A stretch of 64,000 bases of DNA. It comes from Dirofilaria immitis (Eukaryota > Nematoda > Chromadorea > Rhabditida > Onchocercidae). Positions 1 to 21,560 of the stretch are shown one piece after another. Where the stretch lies: contig JAKNDB010000098.1 in assembly GCA_024305405.1 (NCBI GenBank), positions 310,001 to 374,000 on the forward strand, in the 5' to 3' direction. Numbering within the stretch: position 1 is the first letter of the stretch; each line of letters opens with the position of its first letter. Made by a program: the position numbers and the translations under genes. A model generated the notes under the pieces. It was not told the origin of the DNA. It made no database searches and saw only the letters and a program-made list of their open reading frames with translations.

Positions 1-1481
1 TTCTAGTGTTCGTAAAATTCCTGAACCGGCTCCTTTGGCTGTTCCTATGAGAATATGTACAAGATATGAACTTGGATACAACTTCGATGCATGCGATACA
101 CCATGTGCCACCTGAAAAAGAACATGTTATTAAATGTTAAAAACATAAAAATTCATTAAATTTTCATTAAATTTTCAAAAAACTTTGAATTTGAACCTTG
201 TATGTTCTTTGAACTTCCTTCAATACACTTAGAACAATTTTTACTGGTAAAAGCTTTGACACTTTATAGACTATGTCGAATGGGGAATAGAATACAAAAT
301 ACCAAACAATAGTAGCCTGAAAAAATATTTGGTTTACTTATCAATTAACTACCTGGACTACTCATCACCATCAAATTTGAGTAAAAATACAATATTTTAA
401 ACTATTATTAATTAATACGCTGGATATAAATGAAAAGACTTTTTGATCAAGATTTCTATTAAAATATAATGCACCGTGCAAACAATTAACGTCCATTAAC
501 ATTAAAAATATAAATCAATATAGCAACTTGTAAAAGATTATGAAATATTTCGAAATGTGAAATATATTGTATAATAGCGTTTTCTATTAAGTATAACTGC
601 GAAGCAAACAACCAGGAGAATGTCGTCATGTCGTTTAAAGGGTGCAATGACTGGTTCGCCCAGAAGAAAATTAGCTGTGATGCTGCCTGCGAAACACATC
701 AGCATTGACGAAAGCCAACAACTCAACGGATGTTTTCGGGAAAAAGTGAAGCTCCAGTCGCTAAATCGTCCCGAACTGATATTGTCATCTGAAGCACAAT
801 ATTTGATTTAAATCCTACGATGTAAATGGCAGCTAGGAACAAAACGATTCAAGAAGAAAAATCAGAAGATTTATTGCATGGATAGTTTTAGGGATGAAGA
901 CAGAAAAACTCTTTTATGTCAAAAGAGAATATTCTGAACTGAATCTGAAGCTATTTTCGCCGTAGTATTTTCTTTTCTTTTTCTTTATTTTAATTTATAC
1001 ATGTAACATTAATTTATTAGTACCTATATGTATTCTGCTTGTTAAACTTTGAGGCCCATGAATTAGTGTATATTTTAAAATGGCAACATAAGTATTATCT
1101 GATTTCTTATACATTCTGCATAAAATTTTAGGTCTCATTACATGTTGCAAAATGACGTACTATAAATACAGTAGCAAAATATTTTTAAATAATTTTTCTG
1201 GAAAGAAAATAAAACAATTATACTATGTACTTTTTGAATTCATGAAAAGATAAAGGTAGTGAAATGAATAAAAGTGGAGGGATCAAAGATTTATCGTACT
1301 ATTCAATCAATATTCTATCAAAGATTATAAGAGCAATATTAACGAACTAGCTAAAATGGAAACAAATAAAATAACTAACAAGTATATAATGTGCCAGATC
1401 AAAATATGGATACATTCTAAGGCGTTGTACACGGCTTGCAGCACTTGTTAGAATTTCCTGATCCAGTTTCATATAATCCAT
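1..1481 (-). CDS. TRIC (TMEM38-type) trimeric intracellular cation channel, 5' part; continues past the window edge
   Basis: TRIC channels pass K+ across ER/SR membranes to balance Ca2+ release. Four exons are seen: 1380..1481 (start ATG at 1481, with MYPYFDLAHYIL), 613..788 (SCWLSSMLMCFAGS, NFLLGEP, APFKRHDDILL), 197..316 (WYFVFYSPFDIVYK, LKEVQRTYK) and 1..111 (GVSHASKLYPSSYL, then GTAKGAGSG). The order, the basic KEVQR stretch and the glycine-rich GTAKGAGSG are family hallmarks from memory. All junctions are GT-AG in phase 0. The reading frame upstream of the ATG is stopped. The last transmembrane helices and C-terminus lie outside. One oddity: exon 613..788 is 176 bp and changes frame at the A5 run 741-745. 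One more base there restores a 59-codon exon matching the family on both sides. I read this as a sequence error, though a real lesion is not excluded. Confidence 0.9.
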
Positions 1482-4400
1482 TAGGAACACTGCACGTAGT
1501 ATCCGTTCAATTCGCCGATTCAATATATAATGTACGGATCAAAACGATCGTCGCACTTTCTCTTGTTCACTGTTTCTTCTTGTAACTGAAGCCAATCTAA
1601 AATAAAAGAAAAAAAATGGAATGATGTGTACTACTGTATTACTGTCACTTCGTGATTCTTTATGACATTTCAATATACTTGTAAATGATGAAAACTTCCG
1701 ATCTAAGAGAATTTATTCCATTAATTAAAGAAATATCTCGACTAGTTAGTTCAAATTATATAAGCTTCATTAGGCTTTTCAATTAATCCAACCAGTTATC
1801 TCTTGAGGTTAATAGCGGAATAGCGAAAAATGCAGCAACATAGTTCTTTCGGTTAGTCGAATGGAAGAGCACGACTACTCTCTTCTCAACAAAGTCCCGA
1901 AACCATTACCATTACAAATAACAATATCGATCGACTGGATTAATTGACTGAATTTTGAACTTAACTTGAAAATTATTCACCAACCGATGAGATTGCTAGT
2001 CTTCAATGATGAATATAGAATATAACGGAATGTAATTATGACGGTGTCGAGATTAAATTTGGTTGGTAAAGAAAAAGTGTGAAACGAAAATAACTTTAAA
2101 GTCTTGCGAATATATATGTATATATTTCATACTGCATAATATACTTTTTAATGAAATATCACTTAATGAATTATATATATTTATTATCATTATAAGCTGA
2201 ATTTTCTTTTTTTTTTTTTTAAAGCAAACTCGTATATCACGTGATGAAAGTAAGCAGCTAAATACTTCTGACATAACGTTTAAATTAAGCACAACGAATT
2301 CGATGAATTAAGATAACTTAATTCTGAATTCACTAATATGGATAAAATATGCTTGATGGAATATTGAAGGATATAAAATAATTTATTATAAATAAAAGAT
2401 ATGCGAATCATCAAACAGTAAAGTATATCGAAGTGTAGGACAAGAAAACAAATCAATCAGACAGTATTATTTCATTAAGTTTAATGGATCGAGAATGAGC
2501 ATAAATTAATATTCTAAAAGAAATGAGAAAAAACTAACTCAAAATTTCCAACCCAGTATCACCAACTCTTTACGTTAATTCTAATCATTTCACTATTTAA
2601 CTATTCTCGATGGTAGTTCTAACCATTTCTCCATTTTATTATATCACTATTTTCTATTTACTTTAATGCTTATCGATTTCTTACAATATTGTTAAACAAT
2701 TTAAACTTCCAAGTGCATAACTGGTCTTAAAAATTTTAAAACACTGTATCCTTCAGAAGACATATCTGAATGTTCCTCATCATTATTTGTTTATTAAAAT
2801 GATGCAAGCTTAAGAAAGCTCGCCACTAAGGAAGACTAAGCTTCAGTGCTAAAATAGACAATTCTTTCATCGAAATAATAATTTAATCTCTAAACTGTTC
2901 TACCGAAGCATAAAAGAATTAGCCGTTTCATGATTCATAAAGGAGAATTGAAGCCTAATAAAAGAAGCAAAATTGAAAAATGAATAAATCTTATCACTTC
3001 TTTGCAATCAATTAAAATAAAGATTAGTTATTAAGCTGTGCATGCCGGGAATGAAAGTTGCAAGATGAGGAGAGAAGAGTAAAGAAAGAATTTACTACTA
3101 AGAAGTTGAAATGTTTACAACAACAAACTTTTCAGCTTTATTAAACAAGAAGAGGCATCTAACTAGCTAGCTAACAGCCACAATATATTCTTCTATTTTC
3201 TCTATCTTCTACTATCTATCCGATGAATGGCAGATGGAAAAAATATATATATAGGAAGAACATTTAAAATGATGAATGCTGAAGCTGAAGAAAAAATGAG
3301 AAATTGGAGAAGAATGAATGAGAATTCTAACAAGTTACGATGATGGCTTATTGCGTACAGCTCTTTTGACAGTTGCCAAAGAATAGATGGTAAAAAGAGC
3401 CAGATATATTTATACTATCTGACTATTTAATACTGCTCTCCATCAATGAATATCTTTCTTATAAAAGCATATCTTTATTCATCATATATCCTGGGAGAGT
3501 AGAATGGAAATAAATTTTGATTAATTTTCATTTCCATATATCGATCGACTTAAACCCACGCATAATTGAAAAAAAGTGCTGAATTTTTTCATTCTTTATA
3601 AAACTGGCTTTCATAATGAGAGACAATCGCGTTATAACATAAGGAAATGGTGCTTTAGCTTTAGCTGTAGATCAACTTAACCTTTTAAATTATTCCTCTG
3701 CTATTATACAGATTTCCACTATCCGTTCATTAGAATTCGGAAATACTATTTGAAGCCACTCTCAATCCTTTTGCTATGCATAGTACACAACAAAAGTAAT
3801 CTTAGTAAGAAGCTCTTTTTTATCTCAAGTGTCTTCTCAATCCATATCAGCATTTCCATATATTATAAGATAATAAGATATTGACTATCAACTTAGGCGA
3901 AAAAATGTTTTTTCTTTTCGATTCGCTATTTCTGTAAATTTTGATGTTTGTTGACATGGGAATGAATAGGTCGAAGAAAATGAGGCGACTATGACCAAAT
4001 TTTGTGAATAAATCATTTATTTTCCGTTTTATTACGCTGTCAATGATTTCATTTAACAGTTTTGATATATTATTTCGAATCGTTTCATCCAAAGGCTCTC
4101 AAATGCTGAGAACGGAATCATCTATTTTCCAATCTATCTTCCACTGAATTAAATCTTTAGATTCTTTTATTCTTTATCATACTCATATTTTGGCACTCTG
4201 CTGAAAAATATTACGGCATTAGATTAGTTCTTCTAAAAATTTATCGCCATCTAAAATTTTCTAGGTTCTTGATATTTCAAACTTACGAAATAAAAAATTT
4301 TGTAGAACTTCCATCGATATTCGAAATTCTTGGAATTCTACAGAATTTTTCAGCTTATGACTATTACGAAGACCGAAATTTAAATTCTCTTTAATATTTT

Positions 4401-4531
4401 CAGCCATATTAATAGGAAAGATTATTTCTAAGATTTAACAAAGAAAATGACATATGACCTTAAAAATTTGCCGCTCCTAAAAAGAAATCATATCCTCTCT
4501 CTACTGAGAATAGATGTGTCAGGAAAAGCAC
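1482..4531. other. Intergenic, no gene recognised
   Basis: About 3 kb of AT-rich sequence between the TRIC start and the last supported BAR-gene exon. It holds a T14 run near 2207-2220 and scattered short open frames without family features. Open minus-strand stretches near 3850-4090 and 4266-4410 might be 3' exons of the BAR-like gene, but neither joins in phase with what I can place. Confidence 0.4.
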
Positions 4532-5830
4532 CTTAAAAATCTCCTTCATGCTTTTGTTGTAATCTTCTATCACTTCCATCAGTGCTGTCATTGCAGATGA
4601 AATCACTGATTGCTGAAATATCGCATGGATATTCTTTTTCAAAGAAACTGCAATAATTCTGAAGATTACCACCAAATAAAAAAATTCGATAATTTTGAGT
4701 AATTTAGCAATTTTTTTATATTCAGTATTCGATTTTGTCGTGTGTTAAATTCATTAATAGAATTTTACTCTTTCTGGATTTTTTACCAATGAAATTAAGA
4801 AAAATATTTTGCCTTACAGATTTTTTGATTTCATCGTCTAATAATTTGTCAGTTTTTTCAAGCTCTTCTTTAAATCTATTTTCGGCATGCTCTTTCATGG
4901 CCTGCAGTGAGAACTATATAAAGGGAAAATAGAAATGTTCAATTACGACCTGTTGTAAATCTAATGCGCATATGTCATCACTGTTTGATATTCAATCTTT
5001 GTGAAGTTTTCCATGAAATTGAAGCCTACTTGAAGTTCCGTATCATCCGATTTTTTCCGTAACTTGTTGATAGCACAGTCCAGTTCGTCCCGCTTATTAT
5101 TTACAGATTTAATTTCCTTGATGACATATTTAGCGTTTGTCTGGAAACAATTCGCATTTTTTAAAATGGTCAGTGTTCATCTCTCTATTTTACTGTTTTT
5201 AGAACACCAAATTGAAAATCCGAACGAATCAAAGTCAATCAAACAAATTCCTTCATAATTACCTCAATCCATTCGTTCATCGGTTTTTGCACTTTCTCTA
5301 AAATATTTGTTCGAAATAAGCGATGTTTCTGACCAGCATTATTGAACACTTCTTTCGCTGTTTGTAAAATTGATGCGCAGGAGTCATCTTCAATCTGGCT
5401 GCCATATTTATAGAACGCTTGGCCAACCTTTTCGAATTTGTTCATTCCACTATCGGTATTATCCTTCATAATTTTTTGTTTCAGTTCAGTTGCCAAATTG
5501 TCCTATGAAAATAACATTAAACGAGATGGATTATTTGATAAAATAAAAAAACTTATAAATGATTTAGTTTTTGGATTTCGATAGACTACAGATAAGCAGG
5601 GAGAAATTAGCTGCTATGTAAAGCCCAAAACGTAACAATACATCGTTGATTAAATTTAGATAACTGATAAAATAACTTACAGTGACCAGGTTAGCTGTGA
5701 GACTGATCAACTTCTCAATTTGATTCTTGAAATTATTAAAGAGCAAAATTTTCTCCTCATAATCCGCACTGTATACTGTTTTCGAGCCACCTGTTAAGCG
5801 ATAAGCAGCAACCTTTATTTTGGTCGTCAT
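4532..5830 (-). CDS. BAR-domain-like coiled-coil protein (3' end unresolved)
   Basis: Start ATG at 5830. Supported exons are 5681..5830, 5263..5502 and 5030..5140, all phase 0. A better reading of the third extends it to 4950. Then come 4818..4901 and probably 4532..4658. The protein is almost all charged helix: YEEKILLFNNFKNQIEKL; then KFEKVGQAFYKYGSQ; then KHRLFRTNILEKVQKPMNEW; then NKRDELDCAINKLRKK. This spacing resembles membrane-curving BAR domains (an early amphipathic helix, a 'vqkPMneW' block, then the KKRxELD helix), known from endocytic proteins. Exon 3 as 4950..5140 is 191 bp, and one added base near 4963 gives 64 codons with matching phase on both sides. The 4532..4658 exon does not join in phase, so the C-terminus is open. 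The family call is by pattern only. Confidence 0.5.
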
Positions 5831-6360
5831 CCAACTCGTTCACTATATAATGTTGATGCTTTTATAAAAGCTGAAAAATGAAGAGATTTCAATTTTTTAA
5901 ACAAAAATTCTAGATGGTCTTGCAATAACTTTTCATTTTTTAACTTGACTTTTTCTAAGATGTTGGAAATAATAAGAATCCTCAAGGAATCGCGGATCTA
6001 CGTTATTGATACTACCCGTCAGTAATGTTAATATTCACAAAATGCCTTGCAAAAAACACTGCACTATAAATGCGAAATTAATTAAGGCAAATTATGCATA
6101 ACACTGTCACCTCTAAGCAGCAACTTTATTCAATCTTCCCACCAATGCGTGAGAAGTTAATTTGCATTGCGAACTATTAGATTTAGAGCCGAATTTTGAC
6201 TCTTATAGCAAATGTATTCTACGTGGTATAGCTTGCGCGGGGAAGAGTCTTATGTGTAACGTTTCCAGGTCTTCAGAAGTGGAAGGATTCACGGCTTTCA
6301 CGCCATGCAAAATTCAATCATATATGAAAAGTAATAAAATTTTAAGATAATTTCAAGATT

Positions 6361-6592
6361 TCAGCGAAATAGGAAAGAATTTATGTTGGAAAAATTGTGT
6401 GAAAAGAGTAAGCGAATAGCTCGTGAACCGTGGCATCATTATGCCTTGCCGGGATATGATGGCGAAGATGGTTTACCGGAATACCGCTTTCGATGGGAAT
6501 TGTTTGGTGAAGCTGTTTTCTACATTTCAATGGATGATATGTCTCTCTACCCTATCACCTTCTGTTGTTTTTCTCGTGTCAAATTAAGGTAG
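6361..6592 (+). CDS. Unrecognised coding-like exon upstream of TGS1
   Basis: After an ATTTCAG acceptor-like site the frame stays open to a TAG at 6592 and reads like protein, for example REPWHHYALPGYDGEDGLPE and then RFRWELFGEAVFYISMDDM. Tryptophan, histidine, proline and acidic residues are rich here, unlike chance frames in this AT-rich DNA. An ATG sits at 6383. It could be a one-exon small gene, or an exon of a short gene whose other parts I cannot place. The open frame at about 6162-6350 just upstream does not join it convincingly. It is not part of TGS1 in my model because no donor phase fits exon 7099..7231. No family recognised. Confidence 0.3.
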
Positions 6593-7090
6593 ATTTGATT
6601 TAATATTTCTAGCTTTTCAGTTATCATTGCTTGTTTAATTATTCAATTCTATTTGCCAGCTTTTTTTCTTTCACTTTCTCTATTTCCTGATTACGCAGAT
6701 TTTGATTGCTTCTTATTTTAATATAGTATTCGAAAATGTGGCGAAAATTTAAAAATCGAGTATATAAAAGATAGCCGCTTATACTGCAGTGCTTTCTGGA
6801 CTCCAGTTTGTTCTACTTTTGTTGCTATCGACTGCCATTTAAGCTTCATCGGACAGTCATAAATTAAACTGCCCAGATCGACAAATATTCCTTATAATTA
6901 ATTTGAAAATTCGATAAGTTGTTAATGATATTCCTGGTATGGTTGCTTTTAGATGGTAATATCGCAAAAAAATCAAATAAGAAATTGACATTTTCTTTCT
7001 CTCTATTTCCTTATTTCTTCTTGTTCTAATTTATAACATCATAATCAGATTGGCTGTGTTGCTCATCTATACATTTTTTTGCATTTTATG

Positions 7091-7098
7091 TCAGTGAT
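7091..7098 (+). promoter_or_regulatory. Candidate spliced-leader acceptor before TGS1
   Basis: A pyrimidine-rich stretch ends in TGTCAG at 7094, four bases before the TGS1 ATG at 7099. No upstream exon ends in the phase this site would need for cis-splicing. That arrangement is typical of trans-splicing to SL RNA in nematodes (inference). Confidence 0.4.
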
Positions 7099-13111
<6,013 letters not shown>

Positions 13112-16100
13112 CTATCATCTTTGATAATAATTACGATTCAACATTTTTTATTAATTTCTCATGTTTATTTATGAATATTCAAAATAAAAGTTCATGCATG
13201 CAAATGTCTACTAATTACAGGAATTTTTTAGATTTGAAGGAATTCGTAATACTGCTCTCCGTTTATTTGAAACATCCATTTGAGATTTGGTTTTTTTAAA
13301 TCATTTAAGTGATCATTTTCACAGTTAGAAAAGCAATGTCAGCAAAATAAAAATGAATTTTCACCGAGAATCTTTTCTGAATAATTTTTAGAGAAGCTGC
13401 GTATTTAAGTCATTCTTTAGAAAACGATCAGTTTTAATTTTCTGAAATTTTCAAATTCTTCGATTGATATGTTATAATTTATGCATTTTATATTGCTATG
13501 TAGTAGCTCATTACGTTCTTTACAGAATTTTCTCTTTCGTGTTCATCATCCGTGAATTACCTCATTATTAATCTTAATAAAGCGTAATTTTTATGAAGTC
13601 AAACAAACCTAGCAAGTATTGTTGCGAGCCATTATTTCCTCAATTTGTCTATCTGAATGCTATTTATGCCGTGGCATACTATATCGCCGAGCTAGAGAAT
13701 GCCTATACATCGGTTCAATGAAATGAATACCTTTCTTTTTCACTGTCGGTAAACGAAGTTGAAAAGTTTTATGTTTATAATGAACATAAATTACTTTAAA
13801 CATTTTCATCTATTCCTTCTTTATCTAATGTTTGCTAAGGACATCACGATAGTTTCTATCAACGCATACTACTACGTATAATACAATAAAGAAGAATCGT
13901 AAGCATAATTGAAATATGGTCAAAAAATAAAATATATTTTAGTGGAAAAAGAGCAGTTGGTAAAGTTGGACAAGACTGCTTGTCGAGTAAAATTGATTAT
14001 AGGAAATGATAATTGCAACAAATAATTTTTAACATCATTTTATAATTTAGAGAGAGACTCAACGTGCTCGATATAGGAGTTGCTCGGATATAGAATTTGT
14101 GTGGCGTTTTTGATTTCATATGATGAATGAATAAAGGACGTTTACATGAATTCAGACGATTCACAAAACCTGATAAATGATTGTTAAACGATGTTTCTAT
14201 AATTCAGATAGTTATAAAATTTGACATATAAAAATGATTTGTTATTTTTGAGAATACGAAAATTTCAGATCACAAAAAAATTATCTTATTATTTTTAAAA
14301 TATTTATATAATATAATCCCAATATATTTATATTACAAAATGTTTCGATTCCGACAAACTTCACTTCATATAAGATAAGTTTCAATGATATTTTTGGCGT
14401 TACTGAAGAGGATGATCAGCAAAAATGCTACTTCCCATAATTTATTTTTCAATAGATTTTAATCTACTATGAAACTTTAGAAAAATTTAATTATTCTTCT
14501 AAAGCTGCCAGACTTTTCTTTTGAACAAAAACAATTTCATTTAATTAACGAATACTGGTTCAATTCTGATAATAACCACGAACATTAACAGGTTAAAAAA
14601 TCATGACAATTATCATAAAATGATTGCTCCTACCTATCACTTCAGAAATAAGAGACTAAATCGATTTTTATTTATACAAGGGGATGGATGTATGACTTAT
14701 CATTCCACTTCTTCGTACTGAAATGATGTCGGAAAGAAACAAAAATATTTTATAACTATAAATTAAATGTTGTGTTTCTAAATAATGACATAATCAAGAT
14801 TTCTTGATGACTATTCATTGTAAGAGATGTAAATGATTGTCTACAGTTTTAGCAATTCCTATCATAAAAAATGTTTATATTTAACATATTCATCGACACA
14901 TGCTTTTATCAACTTAAATGAAACTAATCAATATATTCTAATCAAATGTTCAACCTCTATCATCTAATCCCATTTACCATCTCGTTGTTAAAAACATTCC
15001 TTCTCACCTTTTTTATTTTAGTTGTTTTAATATCAGTACATTCTTTGTAACATGTCTTTTATAGGGAACCAAAAATATAACACTTGGCTAATGAGAGTAA
15101 ATTAGGACAATTAATTCATTGGCTACAATTTCTGGCACTCATCTGCTCATTTTATTCATTTATTAATTCATCACTCCTCTCGGTTTATTATAAGAATTAT
15201 CTTTTTTCATCTTTTTCTAATAAACAATAAATCTTTATATAAAGTTGTATGTCACATAATTAAACAATCGAAAACATTCATGACAAATAATAAGAATTCA
15301 GAATTGATAGGACGGCTAATTAATGGTTTCACGAAATAGCTTACATTGATGTTAAATATGGGAGAGCATAAATGTCAAATTCCAAGCAAAGATCAGTTTT
15401 TTATCATTATTTATTAATTATCATTCAGGAGATTATCCATTTCTAATAGCATTTATTTTAATAACATTCTCGTACACTATCATATCTCATGTGCTTTGAT
15501 TAATTGATTAATTTAAAAACTGATTGAAGCTTAGAATTTCAAAATCTGGATGTTTATGTGCTTATCTATTATTACATTTATTTTCTACATTTTTATTCAT
15601 TTATACTTTCAGAATTCGAGAAATCGTGAACATGTAATGAAAGATAAAAATTCATACTTATTATTCATCTTACCCATGCATAGTTTTTAAATTTTATTTT
15701 TATTTTTGCTTTCATATTTTCTTTTATCATTTTTCTCATATATCTACTCTATAAATATTGCACTTTTTTAATCTAATCATACTAAAATTGTCTATCTTCA
15801 GATGCAAAACCATACTTGATGAATTTCTCTAATTAGAATAAATCGAGAAATATGCTAGACATTATCTTCGCATTTGCCCCGATATTCTGTATCTAATTTT
15901 GCCTATTTCGGTTACACATCTTTTCTACATACTTTATCATGTGACATAATTCTCATACACGAAGTTTTATTTATAATTTATTCGAATAGTTCATTCTAAA
16001 TCCGCCATTCATAAAATTATGTCTCATTCTTATAGTGATTAAAGAAGAACTTGCATTTAATAAACTATTCCAAGATCAATTTAATAGACGCCAAATTGTG

Positions 16101-17314
16101 GAATGCTTTAAATTAAATGTTGTATTTCTATTTATTCAACTTTATTCACTTTTCCTCAAATATTTGTTGTAATTAAACTCATTTAAATATATGATAAAGT
16201 TAAAATATTCAATTACACATGAGATAATAGCTTTGGTGAGATAATAATTCCGCATAATAGTTTTGCAAAATATTATAGGACATATTTTTCAAACTTAATA
16301 AGCAATGATAACGAATCGAAATTTTGTCCAATACTATTTGAAAATTAATGGTTAAAAGACAATAATAGTAATTGTACAAGTATTGATTAGCTTATCGCTA
16401 AATGGTACATTCGATTCTGAATTCAAATAATATAATTGGGAGGAAAGGATTTTATATTAAATGGTAAGTGCCCAGAATTCTAGAAACCAATTGGTCAAAA
16501 TTTTTATAAATGCCATAGAAGTCGTTCGAAGAACAATTTGAAGTTACTTTTGGACCATTTCTCTTATTACAAATTATTGAAGATTCCTGTCAATGGGCAC
16601 AATGTAAAATTATATTTTTGGCATTCATTTGGTATTTTTTCACTCCTATGAATAATGAATGCAAATCGAATCTAATCATGATATCACAATTATATTCATT
16701 TATGGGCTGCTCATAAAATTTTATTAATTTTTAATATTGAAGCAGTACATTTATGCTCCGAGATTAATCCAGTCTCTGTGCAGCGATGAAATCCTTAGAT
16801 AACTATTTCGATTCACGAGAAAAAGAAATTATGACTGCAAGCTATTTCTTTAACATTTTTAAATTCTGTTATACTTTCCCGAAAATGTAAAGGTTCAGCA
16901 GTAATCGGAACTTGATCGGTCAAATCGATATATGATTATATGTCATTGTAACACTATACTGTATAAGAAACTTTGAATTTAGAACAGTCACATCTTTATA
17001 ACTATAACTTTCTTTTTATAACCACTTGCAATCTATACAAAATTCCAACCAAACCATTCACGTTGCCAACTGCGCATATTATTAACGTTCAATTCAACAG
17101 AAAAAATCTAAATTTACAATGATCAAGTGATAAGATTTATATCATTTACTACATAAATTTAGTGAAAATCCAAACAATTAAGATCATTTCAAAAATAATT
17201 ACATAAAATATGGTCTTTGACACTTCACACTGCTTAAAATTATATTATACGCAAAGGTAGAATAGGTTTGCTCAATTTAGGCAAAATCACAATTCATGTT
17301 TATTCATTGTTCTT
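13112..17314. other. Gene-free AT-rich stretch
   Basis: About 4.2 kb after the TGS1 stop with no open frame or splice pattern I can defend on either strand. An AATAAA-like signal near 13181 may end the TGS1 transcript. Otherwise only AT-rich sequence with short poly-A/T runs. Confidence 0.6.
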
Positions 17315-17829
17315 TCATTCTACCTCCTCATATTTTAGAAAACGGATCCTCACAGAAGCAGAGAGCAGGAACTTTGCCTCTCCGGAATTATTCGGTATAT
17401 TATAAGGTAAAATTAGAATCTATCGGGTAAACTTGACAATATCGATATAAGGCAAAATTAGAATCTATCTGGGCAAACTTGACAATATAACTTTTAAGAA
17501 AAATCATCCCAATCCAAAGTATTATTGGTGCAGTTGACTCGTAATAAGCTTTTCGTACCATGTGGCAGAAAATTTCGAACGGCCTAAAATGTTTTCAACG
17601 TTTGAATAAAACTGCGCTTAAAATATGAAAATTATGTCGATTAATATAAATACAATAAGAATATGACCTCATCTTGAATCTTCCGATAAATTTCTTGGAT
17701 ATCAATATATGGCAAAGTTACTTTAACCATCCATACCGCTTCAGATAAGTCTATGTGATTTCCATTACTATCAACATATTCTAATTCTGGTTTTTGGACT
17801 GATTTCCGGAATTTTAGATTCGACGACAT
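17315..17829 (-). CDS. Small unrecognised two-exon gene (about 88 residues)
   Basis: Exon 17668..17829 starts at the ATG 17829, seven bases after a TTGTTCAG acceptor-like site (candidate SL site). It gives 54 codons such as SVQKPELEYVDSNGNHIDLS and VKVTLPYIDIQEIYRKIQDE before a GT donor. A plausible last exon, 17315..17419, joins in phase 0 and ends at a TGA after SVRIRFLKYEEVE. No signal peptide or membrane helix is seen. The first exon reads as protein with good confidence, the second is tentative: its acceptor lies in a 45-bp tandem duplication, so other acceptors are possible. I do not recognise the family. Confidence 0.45.
17402..17488. repeat. 45-bp tandem duplication, two copies
   Basis: Copies start with ATAAGG at 17402 and 17447 and share AAATTAGAATCTATC and AAACTTGACAATAT with a few substitutions and one inserted T. 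The first copy overlaps the acceptor region of the small gene's last exon. Confidence 0.85.
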
Positions 17830-18859
17830 ATGTGAACTGAACAACACGATGATTAAAAAAAAAGAATCGAACAACCAAGATTCACACGTTACGCATTGTG
17901 TAAACTCTCATAGTAACAGCACAGCCGAAAATAAAACATCCTTGAAAACGATAGAATCCTAAAATGGTTATAATCTTTCTAAGACATCCCGAAACATATC
18001 TGGAATAGGCTCACAGAATGATTTAGTTATTATAACAAGCAAGCATTTAAATATCCTTCAGATTAAAGAACATTTCTAACAAGAATCTTTCGAAATAATC
18101 TAAAACTTGAATATTCACTAAAACGTCGGTCGCAAAAACTCTTTCCAACTAATCAATAGGATTCGAACCAAAGTTCCTAAAGAACAGTTTGAATTCAACC
18201 GGCTATATATTATCTTTTCTCTTTCAACTTATATCATTTAATAATTTATCTAGTAATGTAGAATTAAGAACAATCATCAGGCAATAGTTAAGATGGCTTT
18301 GATGATAATGAAATAATTTTTAACACGAAATAAAAGCCAAACAAATCAGATTAGTTTGTCACCACGGAGGCTCTAAATAACGCCTTTTAAGATAAATTCA
18401 ATCGGTATATTCGAATACAAAAAGCAAACAAGCATAACAAAAATCATACTTTATCTCTAACGAGAAATTGATAATAAAGGTAATAAAATAAGACGAACTG
18501 TCAATTCAAATTGTTCTAAAACATTTTTGTTGGAAGAAGCTCAAAAAGTGTGAAATAAAAATATTTATGAATGACATTTACATATGTCCCTTCCATTCAT
18601 AAGTTAATAAATTCTTTCATTTTACTGAGCGAAAGCTCGAAATAATTTTATAATTGATCAGAAACTAATTTCTTTATTAAGCATCATCAAATTATTTTAA
18701 CAATCTATGCATGCTTCATTCAGAATCAAGGGTGATTCTTCCAGAACTTAATTTCTTTCTACATCCAAAATTAAAGATCACTTATCGGCAACTATTATGT
18801 CTTTGGCCAATATCATACATAAATTATTACCATAAATCATAAATGAACAATAATTATCA

Positions 18860-21560
<2,701 letters not shown>

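Noticed and set aside
620..811. 63-codon plus-strand frame
   Set aside because: Antisense to TRIC exon 613..788.
18158..18168. Perfect tRNA B-box sequence on the minus strand
   Set aside because: The flanking bases do not form a T-stem, and no A box or acceptor stem lies at the right distance.
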